DNA of 64,000 bases, from positions 930,001 through 994,000 of the forward strand of contig NZ_CP071517.1 in assembly GCF_016613475.2 (NCBI RefSeq). The letters are read 5' to 3'. Source of the stretch: Lysobacter arenosi. Lineage in GTDB: Bacteria; Pseudomonadota; Gammaproteobacteria; Xanthomonadales; Xanthomonadaceae. The stretch's first letter is position 1. The number at the start of each line of letters is the position of its first letter. Both the position numbers and the translations under genes were made by a program. Shown here piece by piece: positions 24,242-32,024 of the stretch. Below the pieces are notes generated by a model. The model did no database searches. It saw nothing but the letters and a program-made list of their open reading frames with translations, and was not told where the DNA came from.

Positions 24242-24265
24242 AAGGCCTGCTTCGGCAGGCCTTTT
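24242..24265 (+). terminator. Intrinsic terminator of lolA
   Basis: AAGGCCTGC, TTCG tetraloop, GCAGGCCTTTTCGTT: a 9-base-pair stem with a stable UUCG loop and a T-rich tail. Confidence 0.9.
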
Positions 24266-24322
24266 CGTTATTCAGGGAGGCAGCGACGCCATTTCCCGGC
24301 CGCAGGAGCCTGCCGCAGATCA

Positions 24323-25039
24323 ATGCATGCTTGCTGGACATGGGGGCTCGTGCTGTTGTTGGCGCACTTGCCAGAGGCATTTGCCGCCGAGCCGGGCGCG
24401 ACCGCTCCGGCGACGCGGGCGTTGCCTCGCCCGGCGTTCGACACTGCATCGCCTGCTGTCCAGACACGCTCCAGGGACCGACCGGCGCTCGAGAAAGCCG
24501 TGGCCGGCGTCGTGGTTGGTGCGCTGGCCACGCAGTTCGATGGCCGCGCCATCGAAGCCCGCTTCGGCGCCATCGACGACCAGCCCGGCGACGCTGGCCG
24601 GCGTGTGATCAGCGGGGAAGGGCAGATGCGCTTTGTCGGCGACTGGGCCTGGATCGGCTTCACATTCCGCACCCAGTACGACGTGCTGCTCGGCCAGGCC
24701 GCTGCCCCGGAGCTGGTGCTGGGGGTCGGTGCGGAGGCGCGCCCGGTGCCCAACGACACGGCAGTGGTGCAGGATCTCGACGACGCCCTGGTGCAGGCAC
24801 TGCGCTCGGACCTGACGTTCGCGTCGATACGCCTGCAGCTTGATCGCATTGAATCGGTAGAGGCCGGTCAGGGCTACCTGCTGATCGACGCCTCGGGGCT
24901 GGCCGACTTCGGCCGCGACGGCAGCAGCAAGATCCGCATTGCCGCGTTCTACGATCGCCGCAGCGGCCAATGGCTGCAGTTGCACTACGACCTGGGTGAA
25001 GCACCCGACACCGCCCTGCCGCCCGTCGCCGGTCGCTGA
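24323..25039 (+). CDS. Exported protein of unknown function
   Basis: 238 residues with an N-terminal signal sequence (about 1-21, LVLLLAHLPEAFAA). The mature part begins with a low-complexity Ala/Pro/Thr/Arg segment. A compact region of about 170 residues follows with alternating strands (GQMRFVGDWAWIGFTFRTQYDV, KIRIAAFYDRRSGQWLQLHYDLG). No catalytic or metal-binding motif stands out and no family is recognised. It lies between lolA and rarA on the same strand but is separated from lolA by a strong terminator. A periplasmic location is likely. Confidence 0.72.
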   Translation: MHACWTWGLVLLLAHLPEAFAAEPGATAPATRALPRPAFDTASPAVQTRSRDRPALEKAVAGVVVGALATQFDGRAIEARFGAIDDQPGDAGRRVISGEGQMRFVGDWAWIGFTFRTQYDVLLGQAAAPELVLGVGAEARPVPNDTAVVQDLDDALVQALRSDLTFASIRLQLDRIESVEAGQGYLLIDASGLADFGRDGSSKIRIAAFYDRRSGQWLQLHYDLGEAPDTALPPVAGR

Positions 25040-25131
25040 AGTTGCGAAATCGTTGACGCTGCACACCGCGGTCGCGGCCACGCACGCCACTCTTGGTATT
25101 GTGTGCGTGTCCCCGGCAAGGTTGCCAACAC

Positions 25132-26526
25132 GTGGTCCGGCAAAGTTCCCCCCGAAACTCCGCTCCCGGTCTGTCCGCGAGCGAAGACCTGCTCCATGTC
25201 GACCGTGATGCCATGCGCCCGCTCGCTGAGCGCATGCGCCCGCGAACGCTCGACGAGATGGTCGGGCAGAAACGCCTGCTGGCACCGAAGTCGGCATTGC
25301 GTCGCGCGATCGAATCCGGGCGCGTGCACTCGATGGTGCTCTGGGGGCCGCCCGGTTGCGGAAAGACGACGCTGGCGCTGCTGCTGGCCAAGTACGCCGA
25401 TGCCGAATTCCGCGCGATCTCGGCGGTGCTGTCGGGACTGCCGGAAGTGCGGCAGGTCCTTGCCGAGGCGGCGGTGCGATTTGGCGAAGGCCACCGCACG
25501 GTGCTGTTCGTCGACGAGGTGCATCGTTTCAACAAGGCGCAGCAGGACGCGTTCCTTCCGCACATCGAACGCGGCACGATCCTCTTCATCGGTGCCACCA
25601 CCGAGAATCCGTCCTTTGAATTGAACTCGGCACTGCTGTCGCGTTGCCGCGTGCACGTGATGGAAGCGGTATCGGTGGAAGACATCCGCCTGGCGCTGCG
25701 GCAGGCATTGGCCGACGACGAGCGCGGCCTCGGTGGGCGCGGGCTCAAGGTCGACGACGAGGCGCTGGAACAGATCGCGCGCGCCGCCGACGGCGACGTC
25801 CGTCGCGGATTGACGCTGCTGGAGATTGCCGCCGAACTGGCCGAAGGCGAAGACGGCGAAATCACAGCTACCACTCTTGCGCAGGTGCTGGCCGACCGCA
25901 CGCGTCGCTTCGACAAGGGTGGTGAGCAGTTCTACGACCAGATCTCGGCGCTGCACAAGTCGGTGCGCAGTTCCAATCCCGATGCCGCGTTGTACTGGCT
26001 CACGCGCATGCTCGATGGCGGTTGCGATCCGTCGTACCTGGCACGTCGACTCACGCGCATGGCCATCGAGGACATCGGCCTGGCCGACCCGCGTGCGTTG
26101 CAGATGGCACTCGATGCCTGGGACACGTTCGAACGCCTGGGCAGTCCCGAAGGCGAGCTGGCCTTCGCGCAGCTGACGCTGTACCTGGCCAGCACCGCCA
26201 AGTCGAATGCCGGCTATGCCGCGTTCAATGCCGCCAAGCGCGACGTCAGCGAGTACGGAACGCAGGACGTGCCGCTGCACCTGCGCAATGCGCCGACGAA
26301 ACTGATGAAGCAGCTCGGTTACTCGAAGGGCTACCAGTACGACCATGACGCCGAAGGCGGCATCGCGCTGGACCAGACCGGGTTCCCCGATGCGATGGGC
26401 GAGCGCGTGTATTACCAGCCCGTCGATCGCGGCCTGGAGATCAAGCTGCGCGAAAAGCTCGAGCGCCTGCGTGCCGTTCGCGACGCTGCCCGGCGTGAGC
26501 GCGGTGTGAGCAGGGACGACGACTGA
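25132..26526 (+). CDS. rarA: Replication-associated recombination protein RarA (MgsA)
   Basis: A clamp-loader-like AAA+ ATPase of about 464 residues that acts at stalled replication forks with SSB. Walker A GPPGCGKTT is near residue 73, Walker B VLFVDEVHRF near 125, sensor 1 FIGATTENPSFE near 158, and the C-terminal tetramerisation region ends with RVYYQPVDRG. The start is uncertain: GTG at 25132 follows an AAGG site, while TTG at 25093 and ATG at 25213 are in frame. The order ftsK-lolA-rarA is conserved with E. coli. Confidence 0.94.
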   Translation: MVRQSSPRNSAPGLSASEDLLHVDRDAMRPLAERMRPRTLDEMVGQKRLLAPKSALRRAIESGRVHSMVLWGPPGCGKTTLALLLAKYADAEFRAISAVLSGLPEVRQVLAEAAVRFGEGHRTVLFVDEVHRFNKAQQDAFLPHIERGTILFIGATTENPSFELNSALLSRCRVHVMEAVSVEDIRLALRQALADDERGLGGRGLKVDDEALEQIARAADGDVRRGLTLLEIAAELAEGEDGEITATTLAQVLADRTRRFDKGGEQFYDQISALHKSVRSSNPDAALYWLTRMLDGGCDPSYLARRLTRMAIEDIGLADPRALQMALDAWDTFERLGSPEGELAFAQLTLYLASTAKSNAGYAAFNAAKRDVSEYGTQDVPLHLRNAPTKLMKQLGYSKGYQYDHDAEGGIALDQTGFPDAMGERVYYQPVDRGLEIKLREKLERLRAVRDAARRERGVSRDDD

Positions 26527-26674
26527 TCCGGATATTTATCCGTGCGTTGCCAGTGCGAAACGCCAGAAGAACAGCAGATTTTCGATTCAACACGTTGAGT
26601 GGAAACGGGAATCGGTCTTTTGAAAGATGCCTGTAAAGCCAGGCGTTTCAGTTTCGCAATACTTTGCTGAATAT

Positions 26675-26699
26675 GCGGTCCGCAGTTTGCGAGGACCGC
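26675..26699 (+). terminator. Hairpin after rarA, possible terminator
   Basis: GCGGTCC and GGACCGC enclose an 11-base segment that can itself pair (GCA/TGC). There is no T tract directly after it, so it may be a processing or protection structure rather than an intrinsic terminator. Confidence 0.4.
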
Positions 26700-26849
26700 C
26701 AATCAATGGTTTGCGCCGTGCCAATGGCGAAGGACATCAAGTCCGTCAAGGAAGCCGGTTTCAAATTTGCAACACCTTGGGCCGTTCTGCGGGTGTGCTT
26801 ACCCCGATCTCCTGCCAACCCATATTTGTTCAGTTGGAATCGCATTGTC

Positions 26850-26862
26850 GATCAATCACTTG
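26850..26862 (+). promoter_or_regulatory. IHF-binding-site candidate
   Basis: GATCAATCACTTG matches 12 of 13 positions of the consensus WATCAANNNNTTR; only the first base differs. It is centred about 50 bases before the predicted start point of the sigma-54-like promoter, the usual place for IHF at such promoters. Confidence 0.4.
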
Positions 26863-26879
26863 CCGTACCTGAACGAAGC

Positions 26880-26896
26880 TTGGCACCGGCTGTGCG
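26880..26896 (+). promoter_or_regulatory. Sigma-54 (RpoN)-like promoter candidate
   Basis: TTGGCACCGGCTGTGCG resembles the -24/-12 consensus YTGGCACG-N4-TTGCW. The key GG and GC dinucleotides are exactly 12 bases apart; one base of the TTGC box differs (GTGC). Predicted transcription would start near 26907, 60 bases before the glycine-rich protein gene. Confidence 0.45.
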
Positions 26897-26966
26897 TGTA
26901 GTTCCATGCGTCGTTTACCGGTGCCTCCCCCGGGTGCCAATCGACGTACCGTAAAGGAGAACAACA

Positions 26967-28277
26967 ATGCGCATTCGTAGCAGCTTGATGGCAACGGCAG
27001 TGCTCCTGGGACTTGGCCTTACCAGCCAGGCTTGGGCACAACAGACGAACGGTGATGGCAATGGCGGCGATGACATCCTCGCCAACATCACCGCCACCGA
27101 TAACAGCCAAGACAACGACAGCGACAGCAGCACTGCAAACAACGGCGATTCCGGAGCAGCTGCAGGCTCGGCCTCGGCCGCAAGCAGCGGTACGGCAACC
27201 AACACCTACACCGATTCGAGCAGCTTCTCCAAGACCTCCAGCCACATCGTCGCAATCACCAAGCTGGAAGGCTCGGTTTACGACGTTCGCACCCATGACA
27301 TCGGCAACGTCGCCAAGAACTTCGGCGATGCAAACGGTGGCAAGGGCGGCGCCGGTGGTGATGGCTACGGTGGCAAGGGCTACGGTGGCGACGGCTACGG
27401 TGGCAACGGCGGCGACGGCGGAGACGGCGGCGACGGCGGCAGCGGCGGCAGCGGTGGCGATGCCAACAATGGCAGCGCGACCTCCGGCGACGCGACCATC
27501 GGTGACGCGACCGCAGGTCGCGGCGGCCGTGGCGGCGACACCTGGGATAACACCAGTGGTCGCGGCGGCGATGCCGACAACGACAGCGGCGATGCTGGCG
27601 GTGCCAGCCTGGCCGGCTCCGGTTCCGGCTCTGGCTCCGGCGCGCTTGCCGGTGGCAGTGACGGCGGCGGCGGTGGCGGCGGCGGCGGCAACGACGGTGG
27701 CAACGGTGGCGGCGCTGGCGGTGATGGCGACGACAACGGTGGCGCAGGCGGTGCCGGCGGCACTGGCACGGGCGGAGCAGGCGGTGCGGGTGGTTCGTCC
27801 ACCGCAACGTCGACCTCGTCCTCGACCTCGTCCGCAACTTCCGGCGCAGGCACGGGCACCTCGGGTGCGACGGCCGGTGACGGCGGCGCGAGCGGCACGG
27901 TTACCGCATCTGCCGGTTCCGGCGGCGGCGGTGGCGCAGCCACCAACGGCGATGCCGATGCCAGCGCAAGCAATGGCTCGGCCACTGCCGGTGACGGCGC
28001 GGTCGGTGCGGCAGGTGCCGCAGGCGGCTCAGGCGGTGCTGGAGGGACTGGCAACGGTGGCACCGGCGAAGGTGGCGTGGGCAACGGTGCAGTCGGCGGT
28101 GCCGGCGGTGCTGGTGGCTCAGTCGCCAATGACGCAGGCACGTTCAACATGTCCAGCAACATGACCAGTGTTGGACAGTCGGCGGCCGGCATCATGACGG
28201 TTGCGCAGAACAGCGGTTTCTCCTCGCTGATCCAGCAGGGCGTGACCGTCCAGGCCAACCTGTCCGTAGGCCCATAA
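26967..28277 (+). CDS. Secreted glycine-rich protein, candidate major fibre subunit of a Fap-like system
   Basis: 436 residues with a signal peptide (1-24, ending AWA). Residues 25-110 are Asp/Asn/Ser/Thr-rich and include a short less-biased stretch (VAITKLEGSVYDVRTHDIG). Residues about 113-395 are almost entirely Gly with Ala, Asp, Asn, Ser and Thr in GGX repeats. Residues 396-436 are a distinct C-terminal module rich in Gln, Asn, Val and Ile (VGQSAAGIMTVAQNSG near 402). That module resembles the C-terminus of the next small protein. The composition and the neighbours (C39 peptidase, coiled-coil barrel) fit the FapC fibre subunit of Pseudomonas functional amyloid. AAAGGAGA precedes ATG at 26967. 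The role is inferred; direct homology to FapC is not established. Confidence 0.75.
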   Translation: MRIRSSLMATAVLLGLGLTSQAWAQQTNGDGNGGDDILANITATDNSQDNDSDSSTANNGDSGAAAGSASAASSGTATNTYTDSSSFSKTSSHIVAITKLEGSVYDVRTHDIGNVAKNFGDANGGKGGAGGDGYGGKGYGGDGYGGNGGDGGDGGDGGSGGSGGDANNGSATSGDATIGDATAGRGGRGGDTWDNTSGRGGDADNDSGDAGGASLAGSGSGSGSGALAGGSDGGGGGGGGGNDGGNGGGAGGDGDDNGGAGGAGGTGTGGAGGAGGSSTATSTSSSTSSATSGAGTGTSGATAGDGGASGTVTASAGSGGGGGAATNGDADASASNGSATAGDGAVGAAGAAGGSGGAGGTGNGGTGEGGVGNGAVGGAGGAGGSVANDAGTFNMSSNMTSVGQSAAGIMTVAQNSGFSSLIQQGVTVQANLSVGP

Positions 28278-28295
28278 GCGCTCCCCAACGGCGTA

Positions 28296-28315
28296 CCGGA
28301 GGCCCTTGCCTCCGG
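28296..28315 (+). terminator. Hairpin after the glycine-rich protein gene
   Basis: CCGGAGGC, loop CCTT, GCCTCCGG: an 8-base-pair stem 18 bases after the stop codon, with no T tract. With the next hairpin it may protect the upstream mRNA end or reduce read-through into the downstream genes. Confidence 0.45.
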
Positions 28316-28342
28316 CTACGTCGGAATGCGCGTAATGGACTT

Positions 28343-28369
28343 CCTGCCGGCGCCGCAAGCGCCGGCAGG
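28343..28369 (+). terminator. Second strong hairpin in the same gap
   Basis: An 11-base-pair stem (CCTGCCGGCGC and GCGCCGGCAGG) with a 5-base loop. It lacks a T tract. Its position between a probable abundant subunit gene and lower-abundance accessory genes suggests mRNA processing or partial termination. Confidence 0.45.
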
Positions 28370-28431
28370 AAATTCCGGCAACGTCGGAGACCACGCGCGC
28401 AACGGGGACTGCATGGCAAAGGAGAATGACC

Positions 28432-28860
28432 GTGCGACCGACCCGTTTCATCGTTCTTGCAAGCATCACGGGCCTGATCGGCCTGTCGTCATTGGGCACG
28501 GTGGTTGCCCAGGACCTCACTACCAGTTACACCGGACCTGTCGATCCCCTGGCGTTCGCACCCGCGGCCGAACCTGTCGTCGAAGTGCCTGTCCAGGACA
28601 ACGCGATGGGTCAGTCGATCAATCTGGAAGCGCTGGCCGACATGCGCGGCGGCGCCGACATCGTTGAAAACGACATCCTTCTGGAAGGTCGCGTCGAGGA
28701 CAACACGGCCAATCGTGTCGTCACCGGCAACAATGCCCTGGGCGGCGGATCGTTCGTCAATTCCAACGGCATCAACACCGTCATCCAGAACACCGGCGCG
28801 AACGTGCTGATCCAGAACGGAATGATCGTGAACGTGCAGTTCGCGGACCCGACTCCATGA
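28432..28860 (+). CDS. Small exported protein with DMRGG double-glycine motif (minor subunit candidate)
   Basis: 142 residues from GTG at 28432. AAAGGAGA ends 7 bases upstream of this GTG but only 1 base before the ATG at 28426, so GTG is the better start. The signal peptide is about 1-26 (GTVVAQ). Residues 61-74 read QSINLEALADMRGG, with hydrophobic residues at -4 (Met), -7 (Leu) and -12 (Ile) counted from the second Gly, the pattern recognised by C39 peptidases. The C-terminal 25 residues (113-137) resemble the C-terminus of the glycine-rich protein. The stop overlaps the C39 peptidase start (ATGA). It is a probable peptidase substrate and minor fibre component, by inference. Confidence 0.75.
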   Translation: MRPTRFIVLASITGLIGLSSLGTVVAQDLTTSYTGPVDPLAFAPAAEPVVEVPVQDNAMGQSINLEALADMRGGADIVENDILLEGRVEDNTANRVVTGNNALGGGSFVNSNGINTVIQNTGANVLIQNGMIVNVQFADPTP

Positions 28861-29555
28861 GCGTCCGCACCATCCGGGGCCGTGCTTTGTTGGCGGCATC
28901 GGCCTGGATACTGTTGGCCGGCCTGGCCCAGGCCGGCAAGGTGGACGTGCGCGTCAATGGCGCGCCCTACCGCATGCAGGTGGTCAGCCTCAAGGAGGCC
29001 AGATTCCAGACCACCGTGCCGCAGCAATACGACTTCAGCTGCGGATCGGCCGCGACAGCGACGCTGCTCACGTACCAGTACGGCATCCCGGTCACCGAGG
29101 CCGAGGTGTTCATGCAGATGTACGAGCGCGGCGACCAGGCCAAGATCAAGCAGCGCGGTTTCTCGCTGCTGGACATGCGCCGCTACCTGCAGTCGCGCGG
29201 GTTCGAAGCCGATGGCTTCGAACAGCCGCTGGACAAGCTTTTCCAGGAAGGGTTGCCGGCGATCGTGCTGCTCAACGATCGTGGCTACAAGCATTTCGTC
29301 GTGATCAAGGGATTGCGCAACGGACGCATCCTGTTGGGCGATCCCGCCCGCGGCACGCGGGCGATGCCACGCTCGCGGTTCGAAGAGCTGTGGGACAACA
29401 AGATCCTGTTCGTGATCCACAACCGGCGCGAGATCGCCGGATTCAATCTCGCCCGCGACTGGCGCACGGCGCCACCGGCGCCACTGGATGCCGGCATCGC
29501 ACGCGACAGCCTTTACAACATCGTCACGCCGCGCAAGCGGCCGGGCGACATCTGA
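28857..29555 (+). CDS. Periplasmic C39-family cysteine peptidase, FapD-like
   Basis: 232 residues with a signal peptide (about 1-26, LLAGLAQA). The papain-like C39 domain has Gln56 and Cys62 in PQQYDFSCGSA, His146 in GYKHFVV and Asp162 in LLGDPARG, so the full catalytic set is present. C39 domains cut after double-glycine signals, usually as the N-terminal part of ABC exporters. Here the domain is free and exported, with no ABC transporter, as in FapD of the Fap amyloid locus. It overlaps the upstream gene by 4 bases and is followed after 11 bases by the second DMRGG protein. FapD-like identity is inferred from domain and gene order. Confidence 0.85.
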   Translation: MSVRTIRGRALLAASAWILLAGLAQAGKVDVRVNGAPYRMQVVSLKEARFQTTVPQQYDFSCGSAATATLLTYQYGIPVTEAEVFMQMYERGDQAKIKQRGFSLLDMRRYLQSRGFEADGFEQPLDKLFQEGLPAIVLLNDRGYKHFVVIKGLRNGRILLGDPARGTRAMPRSRFEELWDNKILFVIHNRREIAGFNLARDWRTAPPAPLDAGIARDSLYNIVTPRKRPGDI

Positions 29556-29566
29556 GGGGGTGGCAT

Positions 29567-30079
29567 ATGCGCTCGCCTTCATTGCGTCTGAGAGTTTCCC
29601 TGGCTGCCGCCGCCTTCGTCGCCGCTGCCGCGGCCACGCTGACGGCCGGCGCTGCCGAAGCCGACTCGCTGGGAGAGGAATGGGTCGCGATCGATCCCGC
29701 TCTGCTGGAGGACATGCGCGGCGGTTTCCAGACCGCCAACGGCATGTCGTTGTCGTTCGGCATTGAACGCGTGGTGTACGTCAATGGCGAACTGTTGGCC
29801 TCCACGCGGGTGAACATTCCCGACATCGGCCGGATGACGCAGGCCCAGGCCCAGGAACTGGCGGACTTCAACCAGGGCCAGGTGATCCAGGTCGGCGAAG
29901 GCAACACTTTCGAGCCGTCAGCCAACTTCAACGGCCTGCTGGTCCAGAACACCCGCAACGATCAGGACATCCGCGCCCTGACCACGGTCAATGTCGGCGT
30001 CGACACCCTCAGCGCGTTCCAGGATCTCAATACACAGCAGGCCCTGCAGAACGCCATGGTCGCGGCGACATCGCCATGA
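29567..30079 (+). CDS. Second small exported protein with DMRGG motif (FapE-position)
   Basis: 170 residues. The signal peptide is about 1-30, with a long Ala-rich hydrophobic core. Residues 42-53 read IDPALLEDMRGG, with Met at -4, Leu at -7 and Ile at -12 relative to the second Gly, the same spacing as in the first small protein. The rest is Gln/Asn-rich with strand-like segments (GLLVQNTRNDQDIRALTTVNVG). ATG at 29567 follows GAGGGGG, and the gene starts 11 bases after the peptidase stop. It sits between the peptidase and the barrel gene, where Fap loci carry fapE. Homology to FapE is not established. Confidence 0.75.
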   Translation: MRSPSLRLRVSLAAAAFVAAAAATLTAGAAEADSLGEEWVAIDPALLEDMRGGFQTANGMSLSFGIERVVYVNGELLASTRVNIPDIGRMTQAQAQELADFNQGQVIQVGEGNTFEPSANFNGLLVQNTRNDQDIRALTTVNVGVDTLSAFQDLNTQQALQNAMVAATSP

Positions 30080-30169
30080 CAGCGCCCCACTGAGATTGCC
30101 GCCCTGGTGCCGGCGCCCTGAAAGTCGTCCGGACCGCGTTCTATCCGAGGACCCCCCACAGGAGGCCGC

Positions 30170-31981
30170 ATGAAAAGGACGCCACCAACGCGCAAGCGCC
30201 TGATGCTTGCTCCCTGCCTGCTGTTGAGCATGGCCGGCATCGCCAATGCCCAGGACCCGTCGCAGCCCGTGGCCCGGACCGACGCCGGGACGCCGGCCAA
30301 TGCCGCGCCCGCTCCCGTCGTGCCGCCTGCGCGCAGCGCCAGGACCGTGGTTGCGGACCGCTCCGCCACCGCGGCCTTGGCGGCCGCTGCCGCAGCTGCG
30401 GCTTCGACCGCCAGCCCCCCGGCCACCACGGCACCGAAGTCGGCGACCCCGGCAGCGGTGGTCGCTGCGCCGAAGGCAGTGCCTGTAGTTGTTGCCGCAG
30501 CAAAGCCGCTGCCGCAAGCGGCTTCTGTGCCAGTGGCGGTTTCGCAGCCGGCACCGGTGCAGCCGACGCCTTCGCAGGCAGCGCCTGTGCAAGCGGCACC
30601 GGTGCAGGCAACACCGCCGAAGCAGGCACTGGTTCCGGCAACGCCGGAGGAAGTGGCCGCCGCCGAGGCACGCCTGGACGCGCTGCAGCGCGAGATCAAC
30701 CAGCAGACCCAGCGCCTGGGCGAGTTGCGCCAGACCTTGGCCCAGCAGGAACAGAGCGTTGCCAACCTGCAGCGGGCCCTGGATGAGGAACGCCTGGAGG
30801 GTGAGCGTGGTGCAGGTGCGACGCCGAGCCGCATGGTGCCCTCGCTGGCGCAACAGACGTTCGTCCCGGTGCCTGGACAATCGCAGCCAGCGCAGGTGGC
30901 ACAGGCGCAACAACCGCAACAGCAGCAGCAAGCGCAACAGCCGGTCGCGCAGCAGCAGCAACAGCAGCCAGCGCAGCAACAGCGCCAGCAGCCTGTCGGC
31001 GAAGCACCGGAGACTTCGACACGTCCGCCCGAAGTGGCGCAGATCTTCGACCAGCCCGGCGTGCTGACGCCGGCGGGCAAGTTCATCCTCGAGCCGTCAC
31101 TGCAGCATGGCTACTCGGCCAACGATCGCGTGGCATTGGTCGGTTTCACCGTCATCCCGGCGATCCTGATCGGCCTGATCGACGTCCGCCAGGTCAAGAC
31201 CACCTCCGGCGTGGCGACCGTCACCGGCCGTTACGGCTTCGGTGGGGGACGCTTCGAGCTCGAAGCGAAGGTCCCGTACGTCTACCTCAATGCCGACACG
31301 GTCAGCCGCGAGATATTCACCGGCACGGCCGTCGACAACGTCTTCAATGCCAGCGGCCGCGGCATGGGCGATATCGAGGCGACGGCACGCTACCAGCTCA
31401 ACAAGGGCGGCCCCGACAAGGCGTTCTACATTGGTTGGCTGCGTTACAAGAGCCGCACCGGCAAGGACATCTTCGAGGTCGTCACCGACTGCGTGACGCG
31501 CTGCGTGTCCAACGCTACCGGCACCGGTCTTCCGCTTGAACTGCCTACCGGCACAGGCTTCCAGGCCGTGCAGCCGGGCGTGACCTGGCTGTACCCGTCC
31601 GATCCGGTGGTGTTCTTCGGCAGCATCAGCTACCTGTACAACTTCGAGCGCCACAACGTCTCGCGCACGGTCCTGCTCAGTGGCAAGGAACTGCTGGGTG
31701 ACGTCAAGGCGGGCGACATCTGGGGTTTCAACCTCGGCATGGGCCTGGCGTTGAACGAGAAGGCATCGATCAGCCTCGGCTACGACACCAGCCTGGTCGG
31801 CAAGACCGAACAGAACGGCAGGGAAGCGCCGGGTTCGGTGCGGGTGACGCTGGGAACGATGCTGCTGGGCGGCACCTATCGCTTCAGCGACAAGGTTTCG
31901 CTCAACGTCGCACTCGGTGTCGGCGTGACACGCGATACGCCTGACGTGACGTTTACCGCTCGCGTTCCGATCTCCTTCTGA
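30170..31981 (+). CDS. Outer-membrane beta-barrel with N-terminal coiled coil, FapF-like secretion pore
   Basis: 603 residues. Signal peptide 1-27 (MAGIANA). Residues about 28-155 are Ala/Pro/Val-rich. A heptad coiled coil covers about 160-205 (ARLDALQREINQQTQRLGEL). A Gln-rich linker runs over about 235-285. Residues 300-603 are beta-barrel-like with alternating strands and end on Phe, typical of outer-membrane proteins. FapF, the amyloid export pore, is a barrel with an N-terminal coiled coil. GGAGG precedes ATG at 30170. It is the last gene of the putative locus, as fapF is. A different solute transporter of the same barrel superfamily is the main alternative. Confidence 0.82.
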   Translation: MKRTPPTRKRLMLAPCLLLSMAGIANAQDPSQPVARTDAGTPANAAPAPVVPPARSARTVVADRSATAALAAAAAAAASTASPPATTAPKSATPAAVVAAPKAVPVVVAAAKPLPQAASVPVAVSQPAPVQPTPSQAAPVQAAPVQATPPKQALVPATPEEVAAAEARLDALQREINQQTQRLGELRQTLAQQEQSVANLQRALDEERLEGERGAGATPSRMVPSLAQQTFVPVPGQSQPAQVAQAQQPQQQQQAQQPVAQQQQQQPAQQQRQQPVGEAPETSTRPPEVAQIFDQPGVLTPAGKFILEPSLQHGYSANDRVALVGFTVIPAILIGLIDVRQVKTTSGVATVTGRYGFGGGRFELEAKVPYVYLNADTVSREIFTGTAVDNVFNASGRGMGDIEATARYQLNKGGPDKAFYIGWLRYKSRTGKDIFEVVTDCVTRCVSNATGTGLPLELPTGTGFQAVQPGVTWLYPSDPVVFFGSISYLYNFERHNVSRTVLLSGKELLGDVKAGDIWGFNLGMGLALNEKASISLGYDTSLVGKTEQNGREAPGSVRVTLGTMLLGGTYRFSDKVSLNVALGVGVTRDTPDVTFTARVPISF

Positions 31982-32003
31982 CCCCGCGGAGCGTTCGCGC
32001 AAT

Positions 32004-32024
32004 GGCAGGCCAACCCGGCCTGCC
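32004..32024 (+). terminator. Hairpin after the FapF-like gene
   Basis: GGCAGGCC, loop AACCC, GGCCTGCC, beginning 22 bases after the stop. There is no T tract, so it is only a possible transcription end of the Fap-like locus. Confidence 0.35.

Larger units (their letters stand above)
26527..26966. other. 440-base intergenic region upstream of the Fap-like locus
   Basis: No protein-coding gene is credible here, and the sequence is visibly more AT-rich than its surroundings. It contains a strong hairpin at 26675-26699 (GCGGTCC and GGACCGC arms), possibly the rarA terminator, an IHF-like site at 26850-26862 and a sigma-54-like promoter at 26880-26896. A c-di-GMP (GEMM) riboswitch was looked for and not found. 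Confidence 0.6.

Noticed and set aside
26527..26966. c-di-GMP (GEMM) riboswitch in front of the Fap-like locus
   Set aside because: A GEMM switch would fit the biology, but the conserved core and tetraloop/receptor elements could not be found; only unrelated hairpins and promoter-like boxes are present.
27330..28130. Repetitive DNA that could be taken for a CRISPR array or tandem satellite
   Set aside because: The repeats are short GGC/GGT codon repeats in a single open frame with varied third positions; there are no spacers of constant length.
27395..28288. Minus-strand Pro/Ala-rich frame opposite the Gly-rich protein gene
   Set aside because: Reverse complement of GGX codons gives Pro-rich reading frames. 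There is no signal peptide or ribosome-binding site, while the plus strand has both.
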